64,000 bases of DNA from Stutzerimonas stutzeri (GTDB taxonomy: Bacteria; Pseudomonadota; Gammaproteobacteria; Pseudomonadales; Pseudomonadaceae), in the NCBI RefSeq assembly GCF_000219605.1, contig NC_015740.1, positions 4,340,001 to 4,404,000 on the forward strand. Reading direction: 5' to 3'. Every line of letters begins with the position of its first letter. The first letter of the stretch is position 1. A program made the position numbers and the translations under genes. Below, in pieces: positions 40,133 through 48,438 of this stretch. The notes beneath the pieces are model-generated. The model made no database searches, was not told where the DNA came from, and was given only the letters and a program-made list of their open reading frames with translations.

Positions 40133-40393
40133 TCAGCTCTTCTCGAGTGCCCACAAGTCGCTTTCGATGCTCTCGAACCGCTCCTTCAGGTGGCTCTGCA
40201 CGTCGAAGATCGCCTTGTTGTAATACAGCGGCGCGATTTCCCGGGCGAACAGATCGAGCACTTCCTGCGCCTCGAACGAGCCCAGTTCGAGTTCGAACCG
40301 CTCTTGCAGAAAGCGCTTGATGACCTGTTGCGCCGCCTGCTCCTGAGCGGCATCCAGCGTCAGGACCGGCGGCTTGAGCTTGGCCCGGCTCAT
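40133..40393 (-). CDS. DUF2164 family protein
   Basis: 86 residues, helical and acidic: LKPPVLTLDAAQEQAAQQVIKRFLQERFELELGSFEAQEVLDLFAREIAPLYYNKAIFDV. The ELG-x-FEAQEVLDLF segment and YYNKAI match DUF2164, a small family of unknown function that is often inserted between hisH and hisA in pseudomonads. It abuts the hisH stop with no gap. Confidence 0.86.
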   Translation of the reverse strand: MSRAKLKPPVLTLDAAQEQAAQQVIKRFLQERFELELGSFEAQEVLDLFAREIAPLYYNKAIFDVQSHLKERFESIESDLWALEKS

Positions 40394-41032
40394 TTACCAG
40401 CGGCCATCCCAGGCGGCGAAGTTCTGCAGCAGCTGCAGGCCGTGGGTATGGCTCTTTTCCGGGTGGAACTGCACGGCAAAGCGCGAGCCTTCTGCCAGCG
40501 CGGCGGCGAAGTCCTTGCCGTAGTGGCCACGGCCGACCACCTGGCGCGGATTGCCGGCCTCGATGTAATAGCTGTGCACGAAGTAGAAGCGGCCATTGTC
40601 CGGGATCGCGTGCCAGAGCGGGTGATCCACCGCCTGCTTGACCTCGTTCCAGCCCATGTGCGGCACCTTCAGGTGCTCGCCGTCCTCAACCAGATCCTTG
40701 CCGAAGAAGCGCACCTGGCCGGGAAACAGGCCGATGCAGTCGACGCCGTCGTTCTCCTCGCTGCGCTCCATGAGGGCCTGCATACCGACGCAGATACCGA
40801 GAAACGGGCGGTCCTGGCTGACTTCGCGGACCAGTTCGTCGAAGCCCAGCCGGCGAATCTCGGCCATGCAGTCGCGAATCGCGCCGACGCCGGGAAACAC
40901 CACGCGGTCGGCTTCACGGATGACCTGCGCATCGCTGGTGATCAGCACGCGGCCAGCGCCGACATGCTCCAGTGCCTTGGCCACCGAATGCAGGTTGCCC
41001 ATGCCGTAGTCGATGACGGCAACGGTCTGCAT
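40394..41032 (-). CDS. hisH: Imidazole glycerol phosphate synthase glutaminase subunit HisH
   Basis: 212 residues from the ATG at 41032, which overlaps the hisB stop (TAATG). Class I glutaminase triad: nucleophile Cys in [12 protein letters not shown], His in [10 protein letters not shown] and the following Glu. N-terminal motif [14 protein letters not shown]. It supplies ammonia to HisF. The longer frame to 41608 is a shadow. Confidence 0.96.
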   Translation of the reverse strand: MQTVAVIDYGMGNLHSVAKALEHVGAGRVLITSDAQVIREADRVVFPGVGAIRDCMAEIRRLGFDELVREVSQDRPFLGICVGMQALMERSEENDGVDCIGLFPGQVRFFGKDLVEDGEHLKVPHMGWNEVKQAVDHPLWHAIPDNGRFYFVHSYYIEAGNPRQVVGRGHYGKDFAAALAEGSRFAVQFHPEKSHTHGLQLLQNFAAWDGRW

Positions 41033-41625
41033 TACAGGCACCCCTTTGTCGACGGCATCTGCCCGGCCATGCGCGGATCGAGCTCGATGGCCATGCGCAG
41101 CGCGCGGCCGAAGGCCTTGAACACCGTCTCGATCTGGTGGTGGGTGTTGGTTCCGCGCAGGTTGTCGATGTGCAGGGTCACCAGGGCGTGGTTGACGAAG
41201 CCCTGGAAGAATTCCTGGAACAGGTCGACGTCGAACTTGCCGACCACCGCTCGGGTGTAAGGCACGTGCATGGTCAGCCCGGGACGCCCGGAGAAGTCGA
41301 TCACCACGCGCGACAGCGCCTCGTCCAGCGGCACGTAGGCGTGCCCGTAGCGGGTCATGCCTTTCTTGTCGCCGATGGCCTTGGCGAAGGCCTGGCCGAG
41401 GGTGATGCCGACATCCTCGACGGTGTGGTGGTCGTCGATGTGCAGGTCGCCGTTGCATTCGATATCCAGGTCGATCAACCCGTGACGGGCGATCTGGTCG
41501 AGCATGTGCTCGAGGAAAGGCACACCGATGGCGAAGCGCGCCTTGCCGGTGCCATCGAGATTGATGGTGACCTTGACCTGGGTTTCCAGGGTGTTGCGCT
41601 CTACGCAAGCCGTACGTTCGGACAT
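41032..41625 (-). CDS. hisB: Imidazoleglycerol-phosphate dehydratase (monofunctional)
   Basis: 197 residues from the ATG at 41625 ([29 protein letters not shown]). Mn-binding repeats are [17 protein letters not shown] with the HHTVEDVG motif and the second [17 protein letters not shown]. There is no phosphatase domain, as normal for pseudomonads. It is first of the his cluster and divergent from the nasR-like gene across 129 bp. Confidence 0.97.
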   Translation of the reverse strand: MSERTACVERNTLETQVKVTINLDGTGKARFAIGVPFLEHMLDQIARHGLIDLDIECNGDLHIDDHHTVEDVGITLGQAFAKAIGDKKGMTRYGHAYVPLDEALSRVVIDFSGRPGLTMHVPYTRAVVGKFDVDLFQEFFQGFVNHALVTLHIDNLRGTNTHHQIETVFKAFGRALRMAIELDPRMAGQMPSTKGCL

Positions 41626-41754
41626 CAACAGCTCCGCTGATCGTGGGGCGAAAAGGGGCTCATTATAGGCGCAAACGCCCGGGCGCGGATATGCGCCGGG
41701 CGGCTGGACTGCATCTTGCAGGAAGCTGGTCGTCCAACCGCCGAGGTGCCGCCC

Positions 41755-43056
41755 ATGCACGGACGGAAAATGCCTGCGACCCTGCGCTTCATGCTCGCCT
41801 CCCGGCGCAGCGAACTGCTCGGCCTGGAGGATCTGACCCGCACCTGCGAGCTGGTCACGCGCATCAGCCAGCTGGTTCACGCGCTGCAGAAGGAACGCGG
41901 CTATTCGAACATCTACCTCGGCGGCAATGCCGCTCACCAGCGCCAGCAGCTGGATGCGCTGAGCCTGGAGGCCGAGGCGCTGGAGCGTGCGGTGCGCCAG
42001 GATCTGGACCGCATCGACCTGGAGGCGGTCAGCGCGGCGGACAAGACCCGGCTGTTCACCCGCATCGCCTATGCCCTGCACAGCCTGGACGAGCTGCCCG
42101 CGCTGCGCCGACGCATCCGCGAGCACGCGATCAGCATGCAGGACGCCACGGCGACGCTGGTACGCCTGATCGGCGGGCTGCTGGCCGTCGTCTTCGAAGC
42201 CGCTGACACCGCTTCCGATCCGCACATCACGCGCTGCCTGGTGGCACTGTTCAACTTCATGCAGGGCAAGGAGCTGGCCGGCCAGGAGCGCGCACTGGGG
42301 GTGGTCGGCTTCGCCAGCGGCTATTTCCGCGCCGACATGCTGGAGCGCCTGGAGCACCTGCTGGAAGGGCAGGAGCGTTGCTTCGACACCTTCAGCCGCT
42401 TCGCCAGCCCAGCGGCGCAGGCGCTATGGCAAGCCCTGTGTGCCAGCGATACCAACATCAACGCCTGCCGCTTGCGCGACATCGCCCGCCGGACCAACCC
42501 GGGCGCGGCGGTCGAGGCGCAGCTGGGCGAACTCTGGTTCGAGCTGCACACCGGCCGCATCGACGCCATGAAACATGTCGAGACTCGCCTGGAGCAGGAC
42601 CTGCTGCAGCAGTGCCGGCAGAGCATCGAGCGCATCCGCAAGGACCTGCAGAGCCATCGCAAGCTGCTCGACGGCATCGCCGACATGCACGCCGCCGCCG
42701 AGCAGGCCAAGCTGTTCAGCGTGCAGGCCAGCGACCTCGACACGCCACCGCCGGATGGCATGACCGCGATGGTGGCGCGCTCGACGCTGGAGCTGCTGCT
42801 GACCCAGAGCGTGCGCCTGCAGGGCCTCAATGAGGAGTTGCGCGAGGCACGCCAGGCGCTGGACGAGCGCAAGCAGGTGGAGCGTGCCAAGCAGCAGCTG
42901 ATGCGCCAGCAGGGCTGCTCGGAAGGCGAGGCCTACGGCCGGCTGCGTCAGGCAGCAATGAACCAGGGCCTGCGCCTGGAGGAAGTCGCCCAGCGCCTGC
43001 TGGCGTTGGACGGTTCGGCGAACACGGCCGCACGCGGCCAGCGTTGCCGGCACTGA
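41755..43056 (+). CDS. nasR: Nitrate/nitrite-sensing ANTAR antiterminator, NasR-like
   Basis: 433 residues from the ATG at 41755 (GAGGTG site); ATGs at 41770 and 41791 are alternatives. The N-terminal ~280 residues form a helical NIT domain, with the typical [21 protein letters not shown] signature (KERG) in helix 1. After a linker helix the last ~65 residues form an ANTAR domain: [48 protein letters not shown]. This is the architecture of Klebsiella NasR, which binds nitrate or nitrite and then a two-hexaloop RNA to prevent transcription termination before the nitrate assimilation genes. A matching leader lies 282 bp downstream. Confidence 0.92.
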   Translation: MHGRKMPATLRFMLASRRSELLGLEDLTRTCELVTRISQLVHALQKERGYSNIYLGGNAAHQRQQLDALSLEAEALERAVRQDLDRIDLEAVSAADKTRLFTRIAYALHSLDELPALRRRIREHAISMQDATATLVRLIGGLLAVVFEAADTASDPHITRCLVALFNFMQGKELAGQERALGVVGFASGYFRADMLERLEHLLEGQERCFDTFSRFASPAAQALWQALCASDTNINACRLRDIARRTNPGAAVEAQLGELWFELHTGRIDAMKHVETRLEQDLLQQCRQSIERIRKDLQSHRKLLDGIADMHAAAEQAKLFSVQASDLDTPPPDGMTAMVARSTLELLLTQSVRLQGLNEELREARQALDERKQVERAKQQLMRQQGCSEGEAYGRLRQAAMNQGLRLEEVAQRLLALDGSANTAARGQRCRH

Positions 43057-43274
43057 AAACAGGCACGCCGTGCCGCCCAGGGGCCCGCCCTGCCCCGCGA
43101 CTGTGCAGCGACCCGCAAGCCAGCCTGCCCATTCAGCTCGTCGATGGCGGCGACCCGCCTCCCCAGCGCGCCGGCCTTGCGCCTCGACTGCGCGAGCCAA
43201 GTGCCTGATTTACCTGCCCACCAGCCTGTCGCTCGAGCATTCCGGCGGCGCCGACGGGCGCCTCCAGTGCACCC

Positions 43275-43290
43275 TGGCACAGCTTTCGCA
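43275..43290 (+). promoter_or_regulatory. Sigma-54 (-24/-12) promoter of the nitrate transport leader
   Basis: TGGCAC-N5-TCGCA: the -24 GG and -12 GC have exactly canonical spacing, with one mismatch to TTGCA. It predicts a start near 43301, just before the leader hairpins. Sigma-54/NtrC control is the norm for nitrate assimilation operons. No clear NtrC site pair was found in the 218 bp between nasR and this promoter. Confidence 0.75.
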
Positions 43291-43301
43291 ATGACCTGTT
43301 C

Positions 43302-43351
43302 AAGGCCGGATCGCTCGGCTTCCACAACTGACTTTCAGGACAACGGTGTCC
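43302..43351 (+). promoter_or_regulatory. ANTAR-binding leader RNA: two hexaloop hairpins
   Basis: P1: a short stem around the hexaloop ATCGCT (43310-43315), with one bulged G. P2: GGAC (43338-43341), hexaloop AACGGT (43342-43347), GTCC (43348-43351). Both loops have A at position 1 and G at position 4, the rule for ANTAR protein RNA targets. P2 shares bases with the 5' arm of the following terminator, so the two are mutually exclusive, the expected antitermination switch. Confidence 0.78.
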
Positions 43352-43394
43352 ACGCTCTCCGGCTCCAGCCGGGCGGTGTGGCGCCGTTTTTTTT
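43343..43394 (+). terminator. Leader terminator controlled by the ANTAR switch
   Basis: ACGGTG plus CCAC (43343-43353, one bulged T) pair with GTGG plus CGCCGT (43378-43387), around an inner CCGGCT/AGCCGG stem (43359-43372). Eight T residues follow (43387-43394). The 5' arm overlaps hexaloop hairpin P2. The insertion sequence begins immediately after the T-run. Confidence 0.85.
43387..43394. repeat. Left copy of 8-bp target duplication (all T)
   Basis: TTTTTTTT at the left IS border, matched by TTTTTTTT at 44700-44707 on the right. Eight base pairs is the duplication length of ISL3-family elements. Being homopolymeric, the exact border could shift by a base or so. Confidence 0.75.
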
Positions 43395-43423
43395 GGTTCT
43401 TCGCGGACTCTGGGGGAAGAGCG
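43395..43423 (+). repeat. Left terminal inverted repeat of the ISL3 element
   Basis: Begins GGTTCTTCGCGGACTCTGGG and continues GGAAG. Pairs with the right repeat at 44671-44699. Confidence 0.85.
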
Positions 43424-43493
43424 AGTTGACAGTCAGGGAAGCAGGTAAATTGGCAGTCGCCAAACACACCCTTCACCTGTCCCTGCTGTCGCC

Positions 43494-44696
43494 GTGCATC
43501 CTATTGATCTTGCCTCGTTCTGGCCAGGCTATGACGCCGTTGCCTGCCGTTCATCCGCCAACAACTCCCTTCTGATTGAGCTCGAGCCTCAAGCCGGTTC
43601 AGTGCCCAAGTGCGGGCGTTGTGGTCAGCTCAGTCCGTTGATTCACGAGCGCCGAATTCGTCTGGTGCGCGATCGTGATCTGTTCGATCAGCGCGTCTTG
43701 CTTCAACTACCCGTGCGCCGAGTCGATTGCCTGAACTGTGGTCGGGTGACCGAGCGGATCGACTGGCTGGAGCCTGCATCTCGCCTGACCCGGCGGTTAC
43801 AGGTCTGGCTCGAAAGCTTGCTGCGGCTGCTGCCGATCAGCCACGTCAGCCAGCTCACCGGCCTGCACTGGCACACCCTCAAGACGCTCGACAAGCGCCG
43901 CCTGCAAGCCGAGGTAGGCACCTTCTATTCAAGCGGTGTCCGCCGCCTGGTGATGGACGAGTTCGCCCTGCACAAGGGGCATCGCTATGCCACGGTCATC
44001 ATGGACGCCGAGCGAACACGGGTGCTGTGGGTCGGCCACGGCAACAGCCGTGAGGCGATCCGCCCGTTCTTTGAATTGCTCGGCGAGCACTGCCAGCAGA
44101 TTGAGGCGGTGGCCATGGACATGAACACGGCTTTCGACCTGGAGGTGAAGAAGCATTGCCCGCAGGCCGAAGTGGTGTACGACCTGTTTCACGTCGTCGC
44201 GCGCTACGGTCGGGATGTGATCGACCGAATCCGGGTCGACCAGGCCAACCTTCTGCGCGAAGACAAGCCGGCACGAAAGGCGGTCAAGCAGAGTCGTTGG
44301 CTGCTGCTGCGCAACCGCGACAACCTGAAGGACGGACAGGCCGTGCAGTTACAGGAGCTGCTTGCTGCCAACCAGCCGTTGGCTACGGTCTATGTGCTCA
44401 AGGATGCGCTGAAGGATGTTTGGTACGCCCCCAGCGTACGAGAGGGTTGGCGACGCTGGCGAACCTGGCTGCGACATGCTCGCGAGAGCGACCTCGCGCC
44501 GCTGCAACGCTTCGCTCGCAACCTGCGCAAATACGCGCGAGGCATCCTTGCCAGTGCTCACTTCCACATGCATACCAGCGTCCTTGAGGGTGTTAACAAC
44601 CGCATCAAGGTAATCAAGCGCATGGCCTATGGATTCCGGGACTCGGAGTACTTCTTCCTGAAAATCAAGGCCGCCTTCCCCGGGAAAGCGCGATGA
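43494..44696 (+). CDS. ISL3 family transposase
   Basis: 400 residues from a GTG at 43494. An N-terminal zinc finger has C40/C43 (CGRCGQL) and C79/C82 (CLNCGRV). A helix-turn-helix region (about 110-130, LLPISHVSQLTGLHWHTLK) follows. The DDE catalytic triad is readable as D155 (RRLVMDEFALHKG), D209 (VAMDMNTAF) and E365 (LEGVNNRIKVIKRMAYGFRD). All are intact, so the element could be active. The frame is open throughout. It lies directly behind the NasR-controlled leader, so its transcription may be joined to nitrate control. Confidence 0.95.
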   Translation: MHPIDLASFWPGYDAVACRSSANNSLLIELEPQAGSVPKCGRCGQLSPLIHERRIRLVRDRDLFDQRVLLQLPVRRVDCLNCGRVTERIDWLEPASRLTRRLQVWLESLLRLLPISHVSQLTGLHWHTLKTLDKRRLQAEVGTFYSSGVRRLVMDEFALHKGHRYATVIMDAERTRVLWVGHGNSREAIRPFFELLGEHCQQIEAVAMDMNTAFDLEVKKHCPQAEVVYDLFHVVARYGRDVIDRIRVDQANLLREDKPARKAVKQSRWLLLRNRDNLKDGQAVQLQELLAANQPLATVYVLKDALKDVWYAPSVREGWRRWRTWLRHARESDLAPLQRFARNLRKYARGILASAHFHMHTSVLEGVNNRIKVIKRMAYGFRDSEYFFLKIKAAFPGKAR

Positions 44697-44699
44697 ACC
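44671..44699 (-). repeat. Right terminal inverted repeat of the ISL3 element
   Basis: Read on the minus strand it begins GGTTCATCGCGCTTTCCCGG and continues GGAAG, matching the left repeat. It contains the transposase stop codon (44694-44696). Confidence 0.85.
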
Positions 44700-44707
44700 T
44701 TTTTTTT
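44700..44707. repeat. Right copy of 8-bp target duplication (all T)
   Basis: TTTTTTTT directly after the right inverted repeat, 20 bases before the nrtA start codon. Confidence 0.75.
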
Positions 44708-44727
44708 CGCCCAAAGGAAATTCGACC

Positions 44728-46059
44728 ATGACCGACAAGCCGAACAATGACCAGCCCAGCGACCTGACCCTGGCCTCGCGCCGCAGCTTCCTCAAGCATT
44801 CGATCATCGCCGCCAGCGGGGTCGCCCTGTTCGGCGGCATGTCCCTGGGCATGCGTTCGGCCGCCTGGGCTGCGGGCGGCGACGTGGAAACCAGCAAGGC
44901 CAAGCTCGGCTTCATCGCCCTGACCGACGCCGCACCGCTGTTCGTCGCCGCGGAAAAAGGCTTCTTCGCCAAGTACGGGATGACCGAGGTCGAGGTGCTC
45001 AAGCAGTCTTCCTGGGGCACCACCCGCGACAACCTGGTGCTCGGCTCGGCGAAGAACGGCATCGATGGCGCGCACATCCTCACGCCCATGCCCTACCTGA
45101 TCAGCGCCGGCATCGTCACGCCGAACAACCAGCCGGTGCCCATGTCGATCCTCGCGCGGCTCAACCTGGCCGGGCAGTGCATCTCGGTGGGCGAGGAGTA
45201 TCGCGATCTGAAGATCGGCCTCGACAGCACGCGGTTCAAGGCGGCGTTGGAGGCGAAGAAGGCTGGCGGCAAGAAGGTCAGCGCCGCAGTGACCTTCCCC
45301 GGCGGCACACACGACCTGTGGATGCGCTACTGGCTGGCCGCCGGCGGCATCGACCCGAACGCCGACATCAACACCATCGTCGTGCCGCCAGCGCAGATGG
45401 TCGCCAACATGAAGGTCGGCAGCATGGACACCTTCTGCGTCTGCGAGCCGTGGAACGCCCAGCTGATCAACCAGAAGATCGGCTACACCGCCAACACCAC
45501 CGGCGAGCTGTGGCACAACCATCCGGAGAAGGCCTTCGCCCTGCGCAGCGACTACGTGGCGGCCAACCCCAACGCGGCCCGCGCGCTGACCATGGCGATC
45601 ATGGAAGCCCAGCAGTTCTGCGAGAAGGCCGAGAACAAGGAAGAAGTGGCGAAGATCTGCTCGCAACGCAAGTGGATCGGCGCGCCCTACAAGGACATCG
45701 TCGACCGCATGAAGGGCAACTTCGCCTACGGCACCGGCAAGGTCATCGAGAACCATCCCGAGCAGATGCGCTACTGGGACGACCACGCCTCCTATCCGTT
45801 CCAGAGCCACGACCTCTGGTTCCTCACCGAGAACAAGCGCTGGGGCTACCTGCCGGCCGACTTCGACAGCCAGGCGCTGATCGCCAAGGTCAACCGCGAA
45901 GACATCTGGCGCGCCGCGGCCGGCGAGCTGAACCTGCCCGCCGAGCTGATCCCGACCTCCACCTCCCGCGGCGTGGAGAAGTTCTTCGACGGCAAGCTGT
46001 TCGATCCCGAGAACCCGCAAGCCTACCTGGACAGCCTGACCATCAAGGCCATGGCCTGA
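44728..46059 (+). CDS. nrtA: Nitrate ABC transporter substrate-binding protein, NrtA/CmpA family
   Basis: 443 residues with an N-terminal twin-arginine signal: SRRSFLK at residues 17-23, then a hydrophobic stretch ending SAAWA. The mature part (KLGFIALTDAAPLFVAAEKGFFAKYGM, then VTFPGGTHDLWMRYWLAAGGIDPNAD and VCEPWNAQLI) matches the nitrate/bicarbonate-binding NrtA/CmpA family. It captures nitrate for NrtBC. An AAAGGAAA site precedes the ATG. Its leader has been split off by the IS: only 20 bases remain between the IS duplication and the start codon. Confidence 0.93.
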   Translation: MTDKPNNDQPSDLTLASRRSFLKHSIIAASGVALFGGMSLGMRSAAWAAGGDVETSKAKLGFIALTDAAPLFVAAEKGFFAKYGMTEVEVLKQSSWGTTRDNLVLGSAKNGIDGAHILTPMPYLISAGIVTPNNQPVPMSILARLNLAGQCISVGEEYRDLKIGLDSTRFKAALEAKKAGGKKVSAAVTFPGGTHDLWMRYWLAAGGIDPNADINTIVVPPAQMVANMKVGSMDTFCVCEPWNAQLINQKIGYTANTTGELWHNHPEKAFALRSDYVAANPNAARALTMAIMEAQQFCEKAENKEEVAKICSQRKWIGAPYKDIVDRMKGNFAYGTGKVIENHPEQMRYWDDHASYPFQSHDLWFLTENKRWGYLPADFDSQALIAKVNREDIWRAAAGELNLPAELIPTSTSRGVEKFFDGKLFDPENPQAYLDSLTIKAMA

Positions 46060-46085
46060 TAGCCGCAACCCGCGAGGAAAAGCCC

Positions 46086-46955
46086 ATGAATGCCAACGTC
46101 AAACTGCAGCCCGCCAGCACCGAGCCGGTGTCCATTGTCCGCCCATCCAGAGCCGCTGCCCTGATGCAGCGTAGCGGCCGCTACGCGGTGCAGCAGCTGT
46201 TGCCGCCACTGGTCATCCTGCTGGTGCTCGGGGTGATCTGGGAGATGCTCTGCTCCGGTGCCGATGCCGCGCTGCCACCGCCTTCGCAGGTGATCGCGGA
46301 AACCTGGGAACTGATCGTCGATCCGTTCTACGACAACGGCGGCAATGACGTGGGCCTGGCCTGGCAACTGCTGGCCAGCCTCGAACGGGTAGCGGTCGGC
46401 TATCTGCTGGCGGTAGTCGCCGGGGTCGGCCTCGGCGTGCTGATCGGCCAGTCGGACTGGGCCATGCGCGGCCTCGATCCGATCTTCCAGGTGCTGCGCA
46501 CCGTGCCGCCACTGGCCTGGCTGCCGCTGTCGCTGGCGGGCTTTCAGGACAGCCATCCCTCGGCGCTGTTCGTCATCTTCATCACCGCGATCTGGCCGAT
46601 CATCATCAATACCGCGGTGGGCATCCGCAACATCCCGCAGGACTACCGCAACGTCGCCCAGGTGCTGCAGCTCAATGGCTTCGAATACTTCAAGACCATC
46701 ATGCTGCCGGCCGCCGCGCCCTACATCTTCACCGGCCTACGCATCGGCGTCGGCCTGTCGTGGCTGGCGATCATCGCCGCGGAGATGCTCATCGGCGGCG
46801 TCGGCATCGGCTTCTTCATCTGGGATGCGTGGAACGCCTCGCGCATCAGCGACATCATCCTCGCGCTCGTCTACATCGGCGTGGTCGGCTTCGTACTCGA
46901 TCGCCTGGTGGCCTTCGTCGGCCAGCGCATCACCCGCGGCATTCCGGCCAACTGA
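46086..46955 (+). CDS. nrtB: Nitrate ABC transporter permease
   Basis: 289 residues with about six membrane segments. The EAA loop (NVAQVLQLNGFEYFKTIMLPAAAPYIFTGLRIGVGLSW) is typical of the NrtB/SsuC/TauC permease family. It lies 26 bp after nrtA and 11 bp before nrtC. Confidence 0.93.
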   Translation: MNANVKLQPASTEPVSIVRPSRAAALMQRSGRYAVQQLLPPLVILLVLGVIWEMLCSGADAALPPPSQVIAETWELIVDPFYDNGGNDVGLAWQLLASLERVAVGYLLAVVAGVGLGVLIGQSDWAMRGLDPIFQVLRTVPPLAWLPLSLAGFQDSHPSALFVIFITAIWPIIINTAVGIRNIPQDYRNVAQVLQLNGFEYFKTIMLPAAAPYIFTGLRIGVGLSWLAIIAAEMLIGGVGIGFFIWDAWNASRISDIILALVYIGVVGFVLDRLVAFVGQRITRGIPAN

Positions 46956-46966
46956 GGAGCAACGCC

Positions 46967-47749
46967 ATGAGCTATCTCTCCATCGAACACCTAGACAAGA
47001 GTTTCGTGCGCGGCAACCTCGCCTCGCAGGTGCTCAAGGACATCAACCTGAACATCGCCAAGGGCGAGTTCATCTCCATCATCGGCCACTCCGGCTGTGG
47101 CAAGTCGACGGTGCTGAACATCGTCGCCGGGCTGCTGGAGCCCAGCCTCGGCGGGGTGATTCTCGACGGCAAGGAAGTGCGCGGGCCGGGCCCGGACCGC
47201 AGCATGGTGTTCCAGAACCATTCGCTGCTGCCCTGGCTGACCGTCTACGAGAACGTCGAGGTGGCAGTGAACAAGCTGTTCAAGCGCAGCATGGGCAAGC
47301 GCGAACGGCGCGAATGGATCGAGCACAACCTGGCGCTGGTGAACATGGGCCATGCGCTGAACAAATACCCGCAGGAAATCTCCGGCGGCATGAAGCAGCG
47401 CGTCGGCATCGCCCGCGCGCTGGCGATGAAGCCCAAGGTGCTGCTGCTCGACGAGCCGTTCGGCGCGCTGGATGCGCTGACCCGCGCGCACCTGCAGGAC
47501 GAGGTGATGAAGATCCAGAAGGAGCTGGGCAACACCATGATGATGATCACTCACGATGTCGACGAGGCCGTGCTGCTCTCCGATCGCATCGTGATGATGA
47601 CCAATGGCCCCTCGGCGACCATCGGCGAGATTCTCGACGTGAAACTGCCGCGCCCGCGCGACCGCATCGCCCTGGCCGATGACCCCGAGTACAATCACTA
47701 CCGTCGTGCGGTGCTGAGTTTCCTCCACGAGCGCCATCGCCTGCACTGA
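46967..47749 (+). CDS. nrtC: Nitrate ABC transporter ATP-binding protein
   Basis: 260 residues from the ATG at 46967 (GAGGAG upstream). Walker A GHSGCGKSTV, Q-loop FQNHSLLPWLTV, signature ISGGMKQRVGIARAL, Walker B VLLLDEPFGALDALT and the switch His in MITHDVDEAVLL are all present. It lacks the C-terminal NrtA-like regulatory domain of cyanobacterial NrtC, so it resembles NrtD. Assimilatory reductase genes do not follow; the cluster ends here. Confidence 0.93.
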   Translation: MSYLSIEHLDKSFVRGNLASQVLKDINLNIAKGEFISIIGHSGCGKSTVLNIVAGLLEPSLGGVILDGKEVRGPGPDRSMVFQNHSLLPWLTVYENVEVAVNKLFKRSMGKRERREWIEHNLALVNMGHALNKYPQEISGGMKQRVGIARALAMKPKVLLLDEPFGALDALTRAHLQDEVMKIQKELGNTMMMITHDVDEAVLLSDRIVMMTNGPSATIGEILDVKLPRPRDRIALADDPEYNHYRRAVLSFLHERHRLH

Positions 47750-47837
47750 TCGGGCGCGCCCACCGCCGGCGTCTCGTGCGCTGGCGGCGGTTCGGCGTAT
47801 GCTTGCCGGCATTCCGCCCAGCCGTCGCAAGGTCGCC

Positions 47838-48236
47838 ATGCCCGTCTACGTCGAATCCGTCACCCAGCCCAGCCCGCAGGACCTTACCGACCTGGCGAAA
47901 ATCTACGCCGATGCACCCGACTGGCTGCTGGCGCCCTATTCCAGCGCCGACACGCTGATCGCCGCGGCGCTGGCCGATGGCAGCCTGATCGCCGGGCGCT
48001 TCAATGACCGCCTGCTCGGCGCCGCCCTGCTGCAGCGCGGCGACGACGCCTGGCGCCTGTCGCACCTGTGCGTACGCAAGCTCACCCGCAAGCGCGGCGT
48101 CGGCCGCCGGCTGCTGGAGGAAACCCAGCGCCAGGCCAGTGAAGCCGGCAAACCGTTGCGCCTGGCCGCTCCCGCCGGCCATCTGGAAGCCAGCGCCTTG
48201 GCCGCGCGCACCCATCTGCCGCTGGACCCGCTGTAG
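47838..48236 (+). CDS. PanZ/PanM-like acetyl-CoA sensor, GNAT fold
   Basis: 132 residues from the ATG at 47838 (AAGG site). The segment IAGRFNDRLLGAALLQRGDDAWRLSHLCVRKLTRKRGVGRRLLEETQRQ has the GNAT acetyl-CoA signature RxxGxGxxLL and resembles E. coli PanZ (RFNERLLAA, VRxxTRRRGVG). PanZ binds acetyl-CoA and triggers PanD maturation in pantothenate synthesis. An ordinary N-acetyltransferase is the alternative. No panD is nearby. Confidence 0.72.
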   Translation: MPVYVESVTQPSPQDLTDLAKIYADAPDWLLAPYSSADTLIAAALADGSLIAGRFNDRLLGAALLQRGDDAWRLSHLCVRKLTRKRGVGRRLLEETQRQASEAGKPLRLAAPAGHLEASALAARTHLPLDPL

Positions 48237-48438
48237 GTAACGATGACGGGCTGAATGGCGGCCGAACGCGCTGCTGGCTCACCACCCGGCGCGACAGTTC
48301 GTCTGCCCGCGCGGTGCCGCAACCCTCGCGCGGAACCAGCTCCGCGCACGCCACTCCAACCCCGGCCGCCTCCCGACATCGGAGAGCACGGGGCTATACT
48401 CGCCACCTTTCAGACCGCTTCTCTACAAGGACTCGTCC

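Larger units (their letters stand above)
43395..44699 (+). mobile_element. Complete ISL3-family insertion sequence, 1305 bp
   Basis: Imperfect terminal inverted repeats: left end GGTTCTTCGCG..., right end, read inward, GGTTCATCGCG..., with about 20 of 26 positions matching and a shared GGGGAAG block. The single transposase gene points rightward, and its stop codon lies inside the right repeat. The element is flanked by an 8-bp duplication. Nothing suggests decay. It sits between the nitrate leader and nrtA in the operon's own direction. Confidence 0.92.
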
